Below are positions 37,441 to 45,802 of a stretch of 64,000 nt of DNA, piece by piece. Within the stretch, counting starts at the first letter, position 1. Every line of letters begins with the position of its first letter. Source of the stretch: Desulfonatronum thiosulfatophilum (lineage in GTDB: Bacteria > Desulfobacterota > Desulfovibrionia > Desulfovibrionales > Desulfonatronaceae); contig NZ_FMXO01000008.1 of assembly GCF_900104215.1 (NCBI RefSeq), positions 124,001 through 188,000 on the forward strand, read 5' to 3'. The translations under genes were made by a program, and so were the position numbers. The notes under the pieces were generated by a model. The model had not been told where the DNA came from. It saw only the letters and a list, made by a program, of their open reading frames with translations, and did not search any database.

Positions 37441-38784
37441 TTATCCATCTTCGGAGGCGCGGCCTTCCTTGGGCCACTCCAGACCCAGTGACGGCACAAG
37501 CTGACCCAAGCTGTTCAGGATTCTGTATTCTGTATAGAGCAGTTCATACTGTGCCCGGACCAGATCGGACTTGGAATTGATCGATTCGGCCTGCGTGTCC
37601 AGAAGGTCAAACATGGTGCGTCGGCCAATGTTCCACTGGGTGGAAAAGGCTTCCGCCGTGGACTGGGCCGCTACGGCATATTCCCGTAGGTAGGCGACGC
37701 GTTCCCTGGCGGCCTGATTGGCTTCCCAGGAAAGGCGAACGGACTGGGTGGTCTCGCGCTGGGCGTTCGCCAGGATTTCATTTGCTTCCTGAATAAGGAC
37801 CTTGGTCTCCTGGGTCCGTCCATAGTCCCGACCACCGCTGAAGAAATTCATGCTGACGGTGCCGGCCACAGCCCAATAGTCGCGGCGGCCGTCGATAGGA
37901 AATACGTCCTTGTTCCAGTTGTAATCCGCGGAGAGGTCAAATCGGGGATACTGCAGACGCTGGGCTACTTTGTGCTGATTCTCCCTCGCTTCCATATCCG
38001 CCATGGCGGACTTGATGATGGGATGGTTCTCCAGGGCCGAAACTTCCGCTTCCAGTAATGACGTTGGAAAGGAAATGTCTAGTGGAGCAACCAAATCCAG
38101 ATCGACGGGGGAGATGCCCACGACGGCCTGAAAATCAGTCATGGCATCATTCAGGTTCGCCAGCGTTGCCACGATGTTGGATCGCGCTAAAGCCATACGA
38201 CCGGTGACCTGATCCATTTCAGCACGGGTGTCCAGGCCAGACTCCATCCTCAAGTTCACCTGGTCGGCAATGCGTTCATGGTTAAGAAGATTTTCCTTGG
38301 CAAGTTCGTGCAGTTGCATGTTGCGCAACACATTCAAGTAGACCCTGGCCGTCAAGAGCGCCAGATTGTCGGCCGTGCCCTGCACAATATATGTTTGCGA
38401 CTGGACACGGGATTTCTGGCGGTTCACTTCAGCCATGTCGGCTCCACCACGGAATACATTCTGGCGCAGACCGATGGTTTGCTGCTGCGGCCGAGTGACA
38501 TCATCGGAGACGTCTGGTCGCACCTGCTTCTGATAGCCCCAGGTAGCCGAGCCATCCAATGTCGGAAAATAATTCGCCCGCGCCTGCACAACTTCCCAAT
38601 CCCTGGCGATTCTTCCATAGGAAGCAGCCCTGATTTCTGGATGGGTTTGAAGAACGTGCTGTATCGCGCTCTTCATTGTAACCACCTGACCTTCGCCCTC
38701 ATGAGACTCGGACCACGCAGTGCCGTTACAAGCCAAAAAAGCTCCAGCAAAACACACAAAGACCGCAACAAAATGTTTCCGCAT
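37441..38784 (-). CDS. TolC-family outer membrane channel (LapE-like)
   Basis: The 447-residue protein has a signal peptide (MRKHFVAVFVCFAGAFLACN) and the two OEP repeats of TolC-type proteins: TMKSAIQHVLQTHPEIR then long helices, and a second half with HPIIKSAMADMEARENQ. The C-terminal LGQLVPSLGL region is typical. It should form the outer-membrane exit for the LapBC transporter. GGAGGAG lies before the ATG at 38784; the GTG at 38793 is an alternative. Its position upstream of lapG on the same strand supports the assignment. Confidence 0.92.
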   Translation of the reverse strand: MRKHFVAVFVCFAGAFLACNGTAWSESHEGEGQVVTMKSAIQHVLQTHPEIRAASYGRIARDWEVVQARANYFPTLDGSATWGYQKQVRPDVSDDVTRPQQQTIGLRQNVFRGGADMAEVNRQKSRVQSQTYIVQGTADNLALLTARVYLNVLRNMQLHELAKENLLNHERIADQVNLRMESGLDTRAEMDQVTGRMALARSNIVATLANLNDAMTDFQAVVGISPVDLDLVAPLDISFPTSLLEAEVSALENHPIIKSAMADMEARENQHKVAQRLQYPRFDLSADYNWNKDVFPIDGRRDYWAVAGTVSMNFFSGGRDYGRTQETKVLIQEANEILANAQRETTQSVRLSWEANQAARERVAYLREYAVAAQSTAEAFSTQWNIGRRTMFDLLDTQAESINSKSDLVRAQYELLYTEYRILNSLGQLVPSLGLEWPKEGRASEDG

Positions 38785-39476
38785 AAAAATCACTCCTCCG
38801 CATAGCTCAAACTGGTTTTAATTCACAGGATATATATACCGCCATGGGTTGGCACGACTCAGCACGGGATAAAAGAAACCCCTCAGTTTCTGGTCATGTC
38901 TTCAATTCGTAGGGCAAACATTCTGACCTACGATTTGTGCATAAAAAAACTAGATTCAAAGGACTATGTGAATATGCCGGCAGTGCAGGCCACTTGAGCG
39001 ATTGTCATGCACCGAGAAAAGAACCAGCTTCGGGTAAAAATATCACAGGATGACATGGTCATGCCAAATCCGATTTGTGAGGCGAAGGAAAATGGTGAAG
39101 AGGAGCAACGATTTCCATCACTGGGAATATATCTAGTTATGATCTGTCTTGAATGCAAGAGGGAATAAAAATTAAATATGTGGTGCAACAAATTATATGA
39201 CGCGTAAAGATGTTTCTGTATCGTCACTCAGGACTATCGATGCTGGAGTCAAACACATTGGACAGGTTGATTCAAAAGTGTAAAGCTCCGCGATTATTTT
39301 TATTTTCCAGGTTTAGCCTGCACTTCAAGAAGGCAACATGGGCCGCAAATTTGGATTTGTGCGGGACGCACTGTCCAACGATACATACATCCTGTCCAGA
39401 ACTGCTCTGGAAGGCTTGGCTTGAGCATCTCGACAAAGACTGTCTTCATGTCCATAAGGTTTTATTTCATTGACTT
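38785..39476. other. Gap with no recognised gene
   Basis: About 690 bases of lower coding quality. Short frames (for example 38964-39227 minus and 39210-39473 plus) have no ribosome site or motif. Probably decayed sequence upstream of the transposase remnant. Confidence 0.4.
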
Positions 39477-39785
39477 GTCGGTACTCCGCCTGATGACGAC
39501 CATTTCCATCTGGTTGTCGGGATGGACACGGAAGAATCAAGCCGCGCCGATGTTTTCCGACACCGCTGCCGATATGTCAGGGACTCCGGCATCATCGGCT
39601 CATAAGAGTTCGCGGCCGAGATGTTCGAGAGGGTGAAGCATCTGCTGGATTCCATGGACGGGCGCAAGTTCACGTCCATGGGAGGGATGGAAGGGCTGTT
39701 TTCGATGAAGAGGCTGAGAATTTCTGTCCAAATATACGTCCTGAAGCGCATGCCTTTTAGCGCTCTGGCCCTCCCCTATTGGGCT
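39477..39785 (+). pseudogene. REP-associated transposase-like C-terminal remnant
   Basis: One frame reads DDDHFHLVVGMDTEESSRAD, then RYVRDSGIIGS, an in-frame TAA, then EFAAEMFERVKHLLDSMDG and GGMEGLFSMKRLR. The pattern recalls the C-terminus of REP-associated tyrosine transposases (IS200-like), which end in a ...GSREFV...GLYSLRxLR motif. The catalytic part is absent. The assignment is from memory of the family and is uncertain. Confidence 0.45.
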
Positions 39786-39840
39786 GGGAGTGGACAGTGC
39801 AAGAGGAGAACTAAAAGTTGATCATGATCATGACCATGAC

Positions 39841-40304
39841 TCACGTTTTCCTTGGAAGAGCGATTGCCTTCCGGATGAATATCCGGCTTTTGTTCAATCT
39901 TCACGTGCCTTTCTCCCGCCCAAACTGCATCTGTCCTTGCAGTCCGGCCACCTGCTCCCTGTCCAATCCGGTGATGGCCGCTACGTCGTCCTGAGACATG
40001 CCTCGGGCGAACAAACAGGGCTCGTTCGGGCATGGGGTCCGTGGGAAGGATCTGGATTTCCACGTTGATCTGCCGACCGTCCCGGAGCTGGATGCGGACA
40101 TCCAGGATGCCCTTCTTGTCCTCCCGGAACTCCCGGTGCAGCTCGGAATTGGTGATTTCCAAATCGACTAGGTCTTCCTTGGGCAGACCCAGAACGGCGC
40201 TGAGCAAGGCGACGGTGTTCTCCTTTGCCGGGGGTCGCCGAAGACAGCTTGAAGACGTAGTCGATCTTCAGGGATATCAAGGAGACTTCAGGGTGATCTG
40301 CCAT
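39841..40304 (-). pseudogene. Decayed duplicate of the Rpn-guaD junction
   Basis: Starting at 40304, MADHPEVSLISLKIDYVFKL opens an Rpn N-terminus that changes frame twice before LLSAVLGLPKEDLVDLEITN and DVRIQLRDGRQINVEIQ. The middle ~500 bases are deleted, joining PMPERAL to the C-terminal ARGMSQDDVAAITGLDREQV. Then 39841-39903 matches the guaD ribosome site and first ~20 codons (compare 25865-25945). Neither gene can be functional. Confidence 0.85.
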
Positions 40305-40423
40305 GGCGGCACTTGCTAGGGGACGCCGTGGACGAACTTGGCGTTAAATACTATCCTGGGAAATCATCATAAAAACCTGATTCCCAAGATCGCCGTTATC
40401 AATGCAACGCTGGAGGATTTTTC

Positions 40424-41113
40424 GTGAAAAAGGCGCTCGTATTCGCCATGCTAAGCATGTTCTGTGTTCTCCCCGCCCATGCCGGCACTGCCGGCTCGGT
40501 CTTTCAGATCGCCGCCAGGAGCACGGTCGTCGTGTTCGCGCACGGTATGCGGGGCTCGACGAGTGTCGGCACCGGGGTCGTGCTCTCTGACAGGGTCATC
40601 GCTACCAACTGCCACGTCATCGACGGGGCGGTCTCGCTGCTGGTTCGTTTTGAACAACGGGAGTACCCTGCTTCAAGAGGATTCGCCGACCCGAAAAGGG
40701 ATCTCTGCATGCTCACTGTCAGCAACGTCAGCGCCGACCCGGCGACCATCGGAAACTCCGGGAACCTGACGGTGGGCACGCGGGTCTACGCCGTCGGCAC
40801 TCCCCACGGGCTTGAACTGACCTTGTCCGAAGGCATTGTCTCAGGCTTTCGCCAGGACAAGACCGGGCGATACATCCAGACGACGACGCCGGTTTCCCCG
40901 GGCTCCAGCGGAGGCGGGCTCTATGACGAGCATGGCCGGCTGGTCGGGCTGATGAGTTTCACCGTGGAAAAGGGACAGAATTTGAACTTCGCCTTGCCTG
41001 TTGAGTGGATCGCGGAGCTGCTTGACCGTCACGGGAATCAACGCCCTTCCGCGTTTCGAGTGGATATCACGGAAAATGCGGATGGCCAAAAGGTCATCCG
41101 CATTACCGATTGA
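40424..41113 (+). CDS. Secreted trypsin-like serine protease
   Basis: The 229-residue protein has a signal peptide (MKKALVFAMLSMFCVLPAHA) and a chymotrypsin-fold protease domain with His64 (ATNCHV), Asp93 (PKRDLCML) and Ser162 (SPGSSGGGL). No PDZ domain is present, so it is shorter than DegP/DegS. It probably acts in the periplasm or outside the cell. The start is GTG at 40424 behind GGAGG. It stands alone between the decayed duplicate and the pilin genes. Confidence 0.9.
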   Translation: MKKALVFAMLSMFCVLPAHAGTAGSVFQIAARSTVVVFAHGMRGSTSVGTGVVLSDRVIATNCHVIDGAVSLLVRFEQREYPASRGFADPKRDLCMLTVSNVSADPATIGNSGNLTVGTRVYAVGTPHGLELTLSEGIVSGFRQDKTGRYIQTTTPVSPGSSGGGLYDEHGRLVGLMSFTVEKGQNLNFALPVEWIAELLDRHGNQRPSAFRVDITENADGQKVIRITD

Positions 41114-41226
41114 AAAAGGTTGACCGTCGCATAGATTCAAAACGTGCCAGCACACACATAAGCCAGTTTCGGCCTTCGTTGTTTTTACATATCTTAGGAG
41201 TCAGATTCGGAATCGCCTGAAGAACC

Positions 41227-43080
41227 TTAATTTTGAATTGGCGGGGTGTAGGGAAATTCTTCTGATTCCTCACCTCCCCCCCCAGAACCGCGCATACGAA
41301 CCGCAAAATCATCCATCAGCAGTTCATTTGCTGCTCCAAAGTTCGAGAATATATGAAAGCCTATCTCGGGCCTATCTTCTTCTATAATATCCGTATCTCC
41401 TGTTGATAGCTCCGGTTCTTGAATCTCGGAATAATGTTTTGACAAAGTGTATGTTCCCCAATCTTCGGGCCAGCTCGTGTCTTTGCGACTTTTATCATCT
41501 TGAAATATTCCAATAATATTATTTTGTTTTGATGGCCAATCTCCTGCTAATGTTTCTTCAATTCTGAGAATAACTGTTATCCAATTAGTATCATATGTTA
41601 CCGGCTTTGATTCCAAAACCTCTATATCATTTCCTGTCATCTTCCAAAAAACAAGATAGGATGTGTCAGGGGCCAGTCCTCTTAACGATGAGCTCTTCGC
41701 AAGCCATGGGGCACCCTTGTTTTTGTCATTGTAATCAAAATTGCTCTCATAATAGAATATAGACATGCCATAATAGGAAGCGGTTTCCATGTCGTTCGAA
41801 TCGACTCGAACAGTAACTCCAGTAAGCAGGGTTTTAAATTGCGGATGGTTCCCCCCCACTCCTATCTTAATTTGCAAATCGTAGCTTAGAGTTCTCGACT
41901 GATGCTGGTATGCATCATTAACACTGAAACCGTCAATCTCCCACCAGTTTATGTTAACTAACACCCTGTCGGTATTTTGCAGTTTAATTTTGATCCCAGG
42001 CTGGTTTTGCTCATTCGGAAATCCAACTTGTTCGTGACTAACTGCTTCTTGTTGAAATTTTCCTGGGGTAACATGGAATCGCTCATCTTTAACAAGACTA
42101 CCTTGCATATCTTCAAGTTCAAACAGATTCTGTTCATCACCTGGGCCAAACTCGCCACCGCTCGAAGCGACGTTTGGCAGGCCACCCGGCCACGTATATG
42201 TCACCGTCCTTCTAGCCGCCAAGAAACCACTTTCTGGGTATTGGCCTGTCGATTGGATTTGAAGAATAGGCGAGAGAGTGATTACGCCTCCGGTCGCGGT
42301 TGAAAGAGGAAAATTAGAAGGAACGATCACTTTTGCGTTCTCGGCAAATGTAATAGGCAATGAACCATCAGCACTGGTTATTCCTTCCATCACTCCATTA
42401 GCATATTTGACATATTGATAGTGTTTTACAGTGCCATCATTGTATGTGAAGCTCCCATTTGAGGCAGCTATAGAGGGGCCCTCTTTCAGGGGCAAATTGC
42501 CTCCATCATCAATCGGCGTCTCCACACTTACAACCCGCTTCGTGTAAACAGGCATTACTTTTGTGATTGTCGGGATTCCCTCAACAGTACGAAAGCCCTG
42601 ATAGCGATACCAACTGCCCTCGTAGCGGAATGCGCCATATTTGGGTGGCAATTTGGGAGCGCCCATTAGTTGGAGGAAAGCTTGTCCATTCTCTTCCGCG
42701 GGATTGATGGTTTGATCGCTGATCACGGTTGCTTCTTCATCGTAACCTGCAACTTCAGAAATATTAGTCAACTGGAGCGTAAATGTCCCACCACTTGGAA
42801 CATTATAAATATTATTGAGATCAACAAGAGGGTCATTCACGTGTGGCAGACTGGATGCGGCAAAACGGAAGCCTGACTCCGCAAGATGATAGGCCCTTTC
42901 TCCGTAGTTAGCCCTAACTTCCGAAATAGCCGAAGTTCCAAGCATGGAAACCATTCCGGCCCCCAAGACCCCCATCACGACCATCGCTACGATAGCCCCG
43001 ATAAGTATACTGCCTGCCGACCTGGAAACGCGCATTCTACAATATTTACCCTGCGAATGGGAATTGATTGTACTCAACAT
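41227..43080 (-). CDS. Large PilX/MshP-like pilus-associated protein
   Basis: The 617-residue protein has a hydrophobic N-terminal segment (residues 21-45; AGSILIGAIVAMVVMGVLGA) followed by the PilX-type sequence YGERAYHLAESGFRFAAS, as in minor pilins of type IV pili. The rest (about 90-617) is beta-rich, with no family I recognise; the end is Gly/Glu-rich (RGSGGGGEESEE). It is far longer than ordinary minor pilins. The ATG at 43080 follows GGAGGT. It is the last gene of the pilin operon on the minus strand and may be a tip adhesin or assembly factor; this is inference. Confidence 0.75.
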   Translation of the reverse strand: MLSTINSHSQGKYCRMRVSRSAGSILIGAIVAMVVMGVLGAGMVSMLGTSAISEVRANYGERAYHLAESGFRFAASSLPHVNDPLVDLNNIYNVPSGGTFTLQLTNISEVAGYDEEATVISDQTINPAEENGQAFLQLMGAPKLPPKYGAFRYEGSWYRYQGFRTVEGIPTITKVMPVYTKRVVSVETPIDDGGNLPLKEGPSIAASNGSFTYNDGTVKHYQYVKYANGVMEGITSADGSLPITFAENAKVIVPSNFPLSTATGGVITLSPILQIQSTGQYPESGFLAARRTVTYTWPGGLPNVASSGGEFGPGDEQNLFELEDMQGSLVKDERFHVTPGKFQQEAVSHEQVGFPNEQNQPGIKIKLQNTDRVLVNINWWEIDGFSVNDAYQHQSRTLSYDLQIKIGVGGNHPQFKTLLTGVTVRVDSNDMETASYYGMSIFYYESNFDYNDKNKGAPWLAKSSSLRGLAPDTSYLVFWKMTGNDIEVLESKPVTYDTNWITVILRIEETLAGDWPSKQNNIIGIFQDDKSRKDTSWPEDWGTYTLSKHYSEIQEPELSTGDTDIIEEDRPEIGFHIFSNFGAANELLMDDFAVRMRGSGGGGEESEEFPYTPPIQN

Positions 43081-43106
43081 AACTGACCTCCATACGGGAC
43101 GCCACG

Positions 43107-43580
43107 TCAGATATTGCGTGGCAGTATTCTTGTTTCAAAAACTTGTATTGCTCCAAAGGAATGAGCCAGTTCCAATGTGATGGTGATCATGCCGTCGCTC
43201 TCTCTTATCAAAGCAAAGTTGTTTATTTGATCAATCAAAATTCTTGGTGTTCCTCCACTTGAACTGATTTTTAATGTGGTGCCATCAAGCAGCAATTCTC
43301 GTTCGATTACCTCATCTTCCTCTTCGGTAAAAATGCTGTATTCATAAGACCCAGACGTAAGAAGGACAGTTCCCGAGTCACATGTGGTGCATTGACGTAC
43401 CTCACGGCTCAGCCTGTTCATGGCTAACTGGGCTTTCTGGGTCATTTCGGCGTTTTCTGCAGCCATGAGATATCCTCGCACTCCAGTGGTGAGCCCTAAT
43501 CCCGCCAGTGCGACCATGATGCCAAAGAGAACCAGAACAACGATAACTTCAATAAGGGTGAATCCTTGCTCTTTATTCAT
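43107..43580 (-). CDS. Type IV prepilin-like protein (PilW/MshO-like)
   Basis: The 157-residue protein starts MNKEQGFTLIEVIVVLVLFG: a type IV prepilin leader cut after Gly6 by PilD, with Glu5 of the mature form. The globular part has two Cys close together (QCTTCDSG) and a strand-rich end. The ATG at 43580 follows GGGAG; the frame opening at 43634 would place the leader inside. It overlaps nothing and lies between two other pilin-type genes. Confidence 0.87.
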   Translation of the reverse strand: MNKEQGFTLIEVIVVLVLFGIMVALAGLGLTTGVRGYLMAAENAEMTQKAQLAMNRLSREVRQCTTCDSGTVLLTSGSYEYSIFTEEEDEVIERELLLDGTTLKISSSGGTPRILIDQINNFALIRESDGMITITLELAHSFGAIQVFETRILPRNI

Positions 43581-43605
43581 TTTATATGCTCCCAAAAGCT
43601 GAAGT

Positions 43606-43983
43606 TTACCTTTCCGTAAAAAGCAATGAGACATGTTGATTATTTCTAATCACGGTCACATTCAAGATTTCGAATGTGGCATCTTCAAAGTCGGTTCCTA
43701 TATTATCAATGGGCACCCATTGAACACCATCGTAGGTAGCCAAAACGACTTTGAAATCATTCCAGTCAATCTCATCTTTCACATAATTCTCGTAGGAATT
43801 GACAATACGCTCCGCTACCCCTACCGTCTCGCTTAAATTTCTAACCTCAGTCAGAGGCAGATGACTTCTCGTTAATACGTTGCCCATGTATGTAAAAACA
43901 ACCACTCCCATCAGAGCGGTGATAACAATGGTGATGATCACCTCGATCAAGGTGAAACCTTTCTGAGGATGTATCATTTTCAT
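43606..43983 (-). CDS. Type IV prepilin-like protein (MshD/PilV-like)
   Basis: A 125-residue protein with leader MKMIHPQKG|FTLIEVIITIV, a single N-terminal helix and a short globular end (YDGVQWVPIDNIG). The ATG (43983) overlaps the stop of the upstream prepilin as ATGA, so the two are coupled. Likely a minor pilin of the MSHA-like system. Confidence 0.87.
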   Translation of the reverse strand: MKMIHPQKGFTLIEVIITIVITALMGVVVFTYMGNVLTRSHLPLTEVRNLSETVGVAERIVNSYENYVKDEIDWNDFKVVLATYDGVQWVPIDNIGTDFEDATFEILNVTVIRNNQHVSLLFTER

Positions 43984-44435
43984 GGTATAAACCCCGTTTC
44001 AGGTGTTATGGTAATTGTCTGAGTATTTAATGATATTGACATAGGCGTTGTTATTGCAGAACTTATGTCATTCGGTCTGCCCCAACTATCAAAGTGAACG
44101 TAAAAAGATGCGTGTGAATTATCAACATCTACAGCATCCTCGCCTGGAAAGAACCGTTTATTGCCTTCAGGATCATTGACGTCGTCAAATAGAAAATAGG
44201 ATGTGCCATCTCCACTGACTCCCCATGAAATATCCGAATTCATGGCCATCCCTTGTGCATACCGCAAATGCACCTTGAGTTTGTCCGCAGCAGCGCGCTC
44301 ATCCGCCCCATGGTTACCGACCCGAGCAATAGCTACAGCCGCCAGGATGCCCAGCAGGATGAGCACAACAACGACTTCAAGCAAGGTGAAGCCTTTGGAG
44401 GAGCGGTGTTTAAGCAGTAAACGGTTTTCTTTCAC
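43980..44435 (-). CDS. Type IV prepilin-like protein (MshC/GspH-like)
   Basis: The 151-residue protein has leader KHRSSKG|FTLLEVVVVLIL and a GspH/FimT-like globular part (KLKVHLRYAQGMAMNSDISW) with a DxxN-type loop. It starts with GTG at 44435 behind GGGAGGT; the longer frame to 44558 would place ~40 extra residues before the leader. It overlaps the end of the preceding membrane-protein gene by 26 bases. Confidence 0.86.
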   Translation of the reverse strand: MKENRLLLKHRSSKGFTLLEVVVVLILLGILAAVAIARVGNHGADERAAADKLKVHLRYAQGMAMNSDISWGVSGDGTSYFLFDDVNDPEGNKRFFPGEDAVDVDNSHASFYVHFDSWGRPNDISSAITTPMSISLNTQTITITPETGFIP

Positions 44436-45033
44436 AGTAGACCTCCCGTGTGAAAAGTGAAAACTTGGGAATCGAGAATAAGCCCAGGGCGATGAGCAGG
44501 CCTGACAGGCCAAGCAAGGCTGCTGACAGGTTTGCGAGGTAATGCCCGCCGGAAACAAGGCCGATGGTCGCGCTCAGGCTGAACAGGGAACACGCCACCG
44601 CGAATCTGGCGTTCTGCTGAACGACAACTTGCGGGGACTTGATCTGCACCAGTCCGGCGATAACCAGAAGGATTGACCCAAGCAGGGCCGGAGACAGGGC
44701 AAAGAGGGCGTGGGCGAGGATGCCGTGCATCCCGGTGCTGTGGGATACGATCACAAAGACTAGCCCTAGGAGGAAAAAGAAGAACCCGGCAATGAATGTG
44801 GTTATGCCGAACTCTCCGGGTGTTGAGGGCAGAAGCTTCGTGTTTGATCCGGAGAACTTTGGGGCCAAGTCTCGTGTCAACGCGACCTCCAGGCTGCCCA
44901 GCCTCCCCCTGCGGCGCGGCAGGGCGGCCATGATCCTTTCGGACAGGTCGCCGGGCACTGGGGCAACGGGGAGGGTTCGCAAGGATTGGGTCAGGGATTT
45001 GAAATCAACGGGAGAGGAATTATTGTGATGCAT
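44410..45033 (-). CDS. Putative anti-sigma membrane protein
   Basis: The 207-residue protein has a cytoplasmic N-terminus of ~75 residues (SLTQSLRTLPVAPVPGDLSE then RIMAALPRRRGRLG) and about four membrane segments. The N-terminal part recalls the zinc-free anti-sigma region seen after ECF sigma genes. It begins about 60 bases after the ECF sigma stop and overlaps the first prepilin gene. An anti-sigma role is inference from layout; no HxxxCxxC zinc motif is present. Confidence 0.65.
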   Translation of the reverse strand: MHHNNSSPVDFKSLTQSLRTLPVAPVPGDLSERIMAALPRRRGRLGSLEVALTRDLAPKFSGSNTKLLPSTPGEFGITTFIAGFFFFLLGLVFVIVSHSTGMHGILAHALFALSPALLGSILLVIAGLVQIKSPQVVVQQNARFAVACSLFSLSATIGLVSGGHYLANLSAALLGLSGLLIALGLFSIPKFSLFTREVYCERKPFTA

Positions 45034-45093
45034 ACCCGCTATACAATGCCGGAGGAAAAAAAGTCACAACCCGCCAATAAATCCGTCCTTCCA

Positions 45094-45645
45094 TCACTCA
45101 TCACCCATCCGCCGCATCGTCTCCAACCCCCGTCTGACCCGCATCTTGGCCGCGCTCGTGGTCACGCCCAGAATCACGGCCATGTCCTTGAAGGAAACGT
45201 CCTGGAAGAAGCGCAGCAACAAGGCCTCGCGTTGTTCCAGGGGCAGGCGTTGCAACATGTCCTGAACCTTGAGGCCGTCCTGCTTTGCGGCCAGGGACTG
45301 GGCCGGGTTGGCATTACGCGCTTCCTCGACGAGTTCCCGGTCTGGATGGGGCTGCCCGCTGAGCACGGCGCGGCCAGTTTTTGCCAGGTGGTTGCGGATC
45401 AGGTTCAGGGAGAGGGTGTACAGCCAGGTGAAAAACTTGCGCTCCAGGTCGTACTTGTCCAGGTGCAGCCAGGCCCGGACAAAGGTTTCCTGAGACAGGT
45501 CCGCGGCGTCGGCCGGTGAACCGGTCATGCGCAAAGCCAGATTGTACACCGGGGATTCAAATCCCTTGACCAGCTCGGCAAAGCAAGGCGTTTGTCCCTG
45601 CAGCACCTCCCGGACCAGGGCTTTGGCGACCTTGTCCTCCATCAC
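45094..45645 (-). CDS. ECF sigma-70 factor (RpoE-like)
   Basis: The 183-residue protein has sigma region 2 (LALRMTGSPADAADLSQETF then VRAWLHLDKY) and region 4 (RLPLEQREALLLRFFQDVSF) with an HTH ending in AAKMRVRRGLETMRR. Length and layout fit group 4 sigma factors. It heads the block that includes the membrane protein and the pilin genes, so it may control pilus expression. ATCACTC microrepeats lie on both sides of the gene. Confidence 0.92.
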   Translation of the reverse strand: MMEDKVAKALVREVLQGQTPCFAELVKGFESPVYNLALRMTGSPADAADLSQETFVRAWLHLDKYDLERKFFTWLYTLSLNLIRNHLAKTGRAVLSGQPHPDRELVEEARNANPAQSLAAKQDGLKVQDMLQRLPLEQREALLLRFFQDVSFKDMAVILGVTTSAAKMRVRRGLETMRRMGDE

Positions 45646-45802
45646 TCAGCACTCATCATTCATTTCTCGTCATGGCATTATTCATCACGCATCGTTCGTA
45701 ACGCATGAGACATTGTTCCTCACGTATCATGCATCATTGACACATTCTTTCCGACCCGAGTAGTAACGCTCATACATTGACTTTACAAGAAGGATCACGC
45801 TC
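45646..45802. repeat. Low-complexity ATCACTC-like microrepeats
   Basis: The divergent gap between the sigma factor and the ExeA-like gene is rich in CATCAT/ATCACTC-type heptamer units with drift. Related units occur at 45097-45112 and 47503-47545. A promoter for both genes is expected here but not resolved. Confidence 0.55.
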
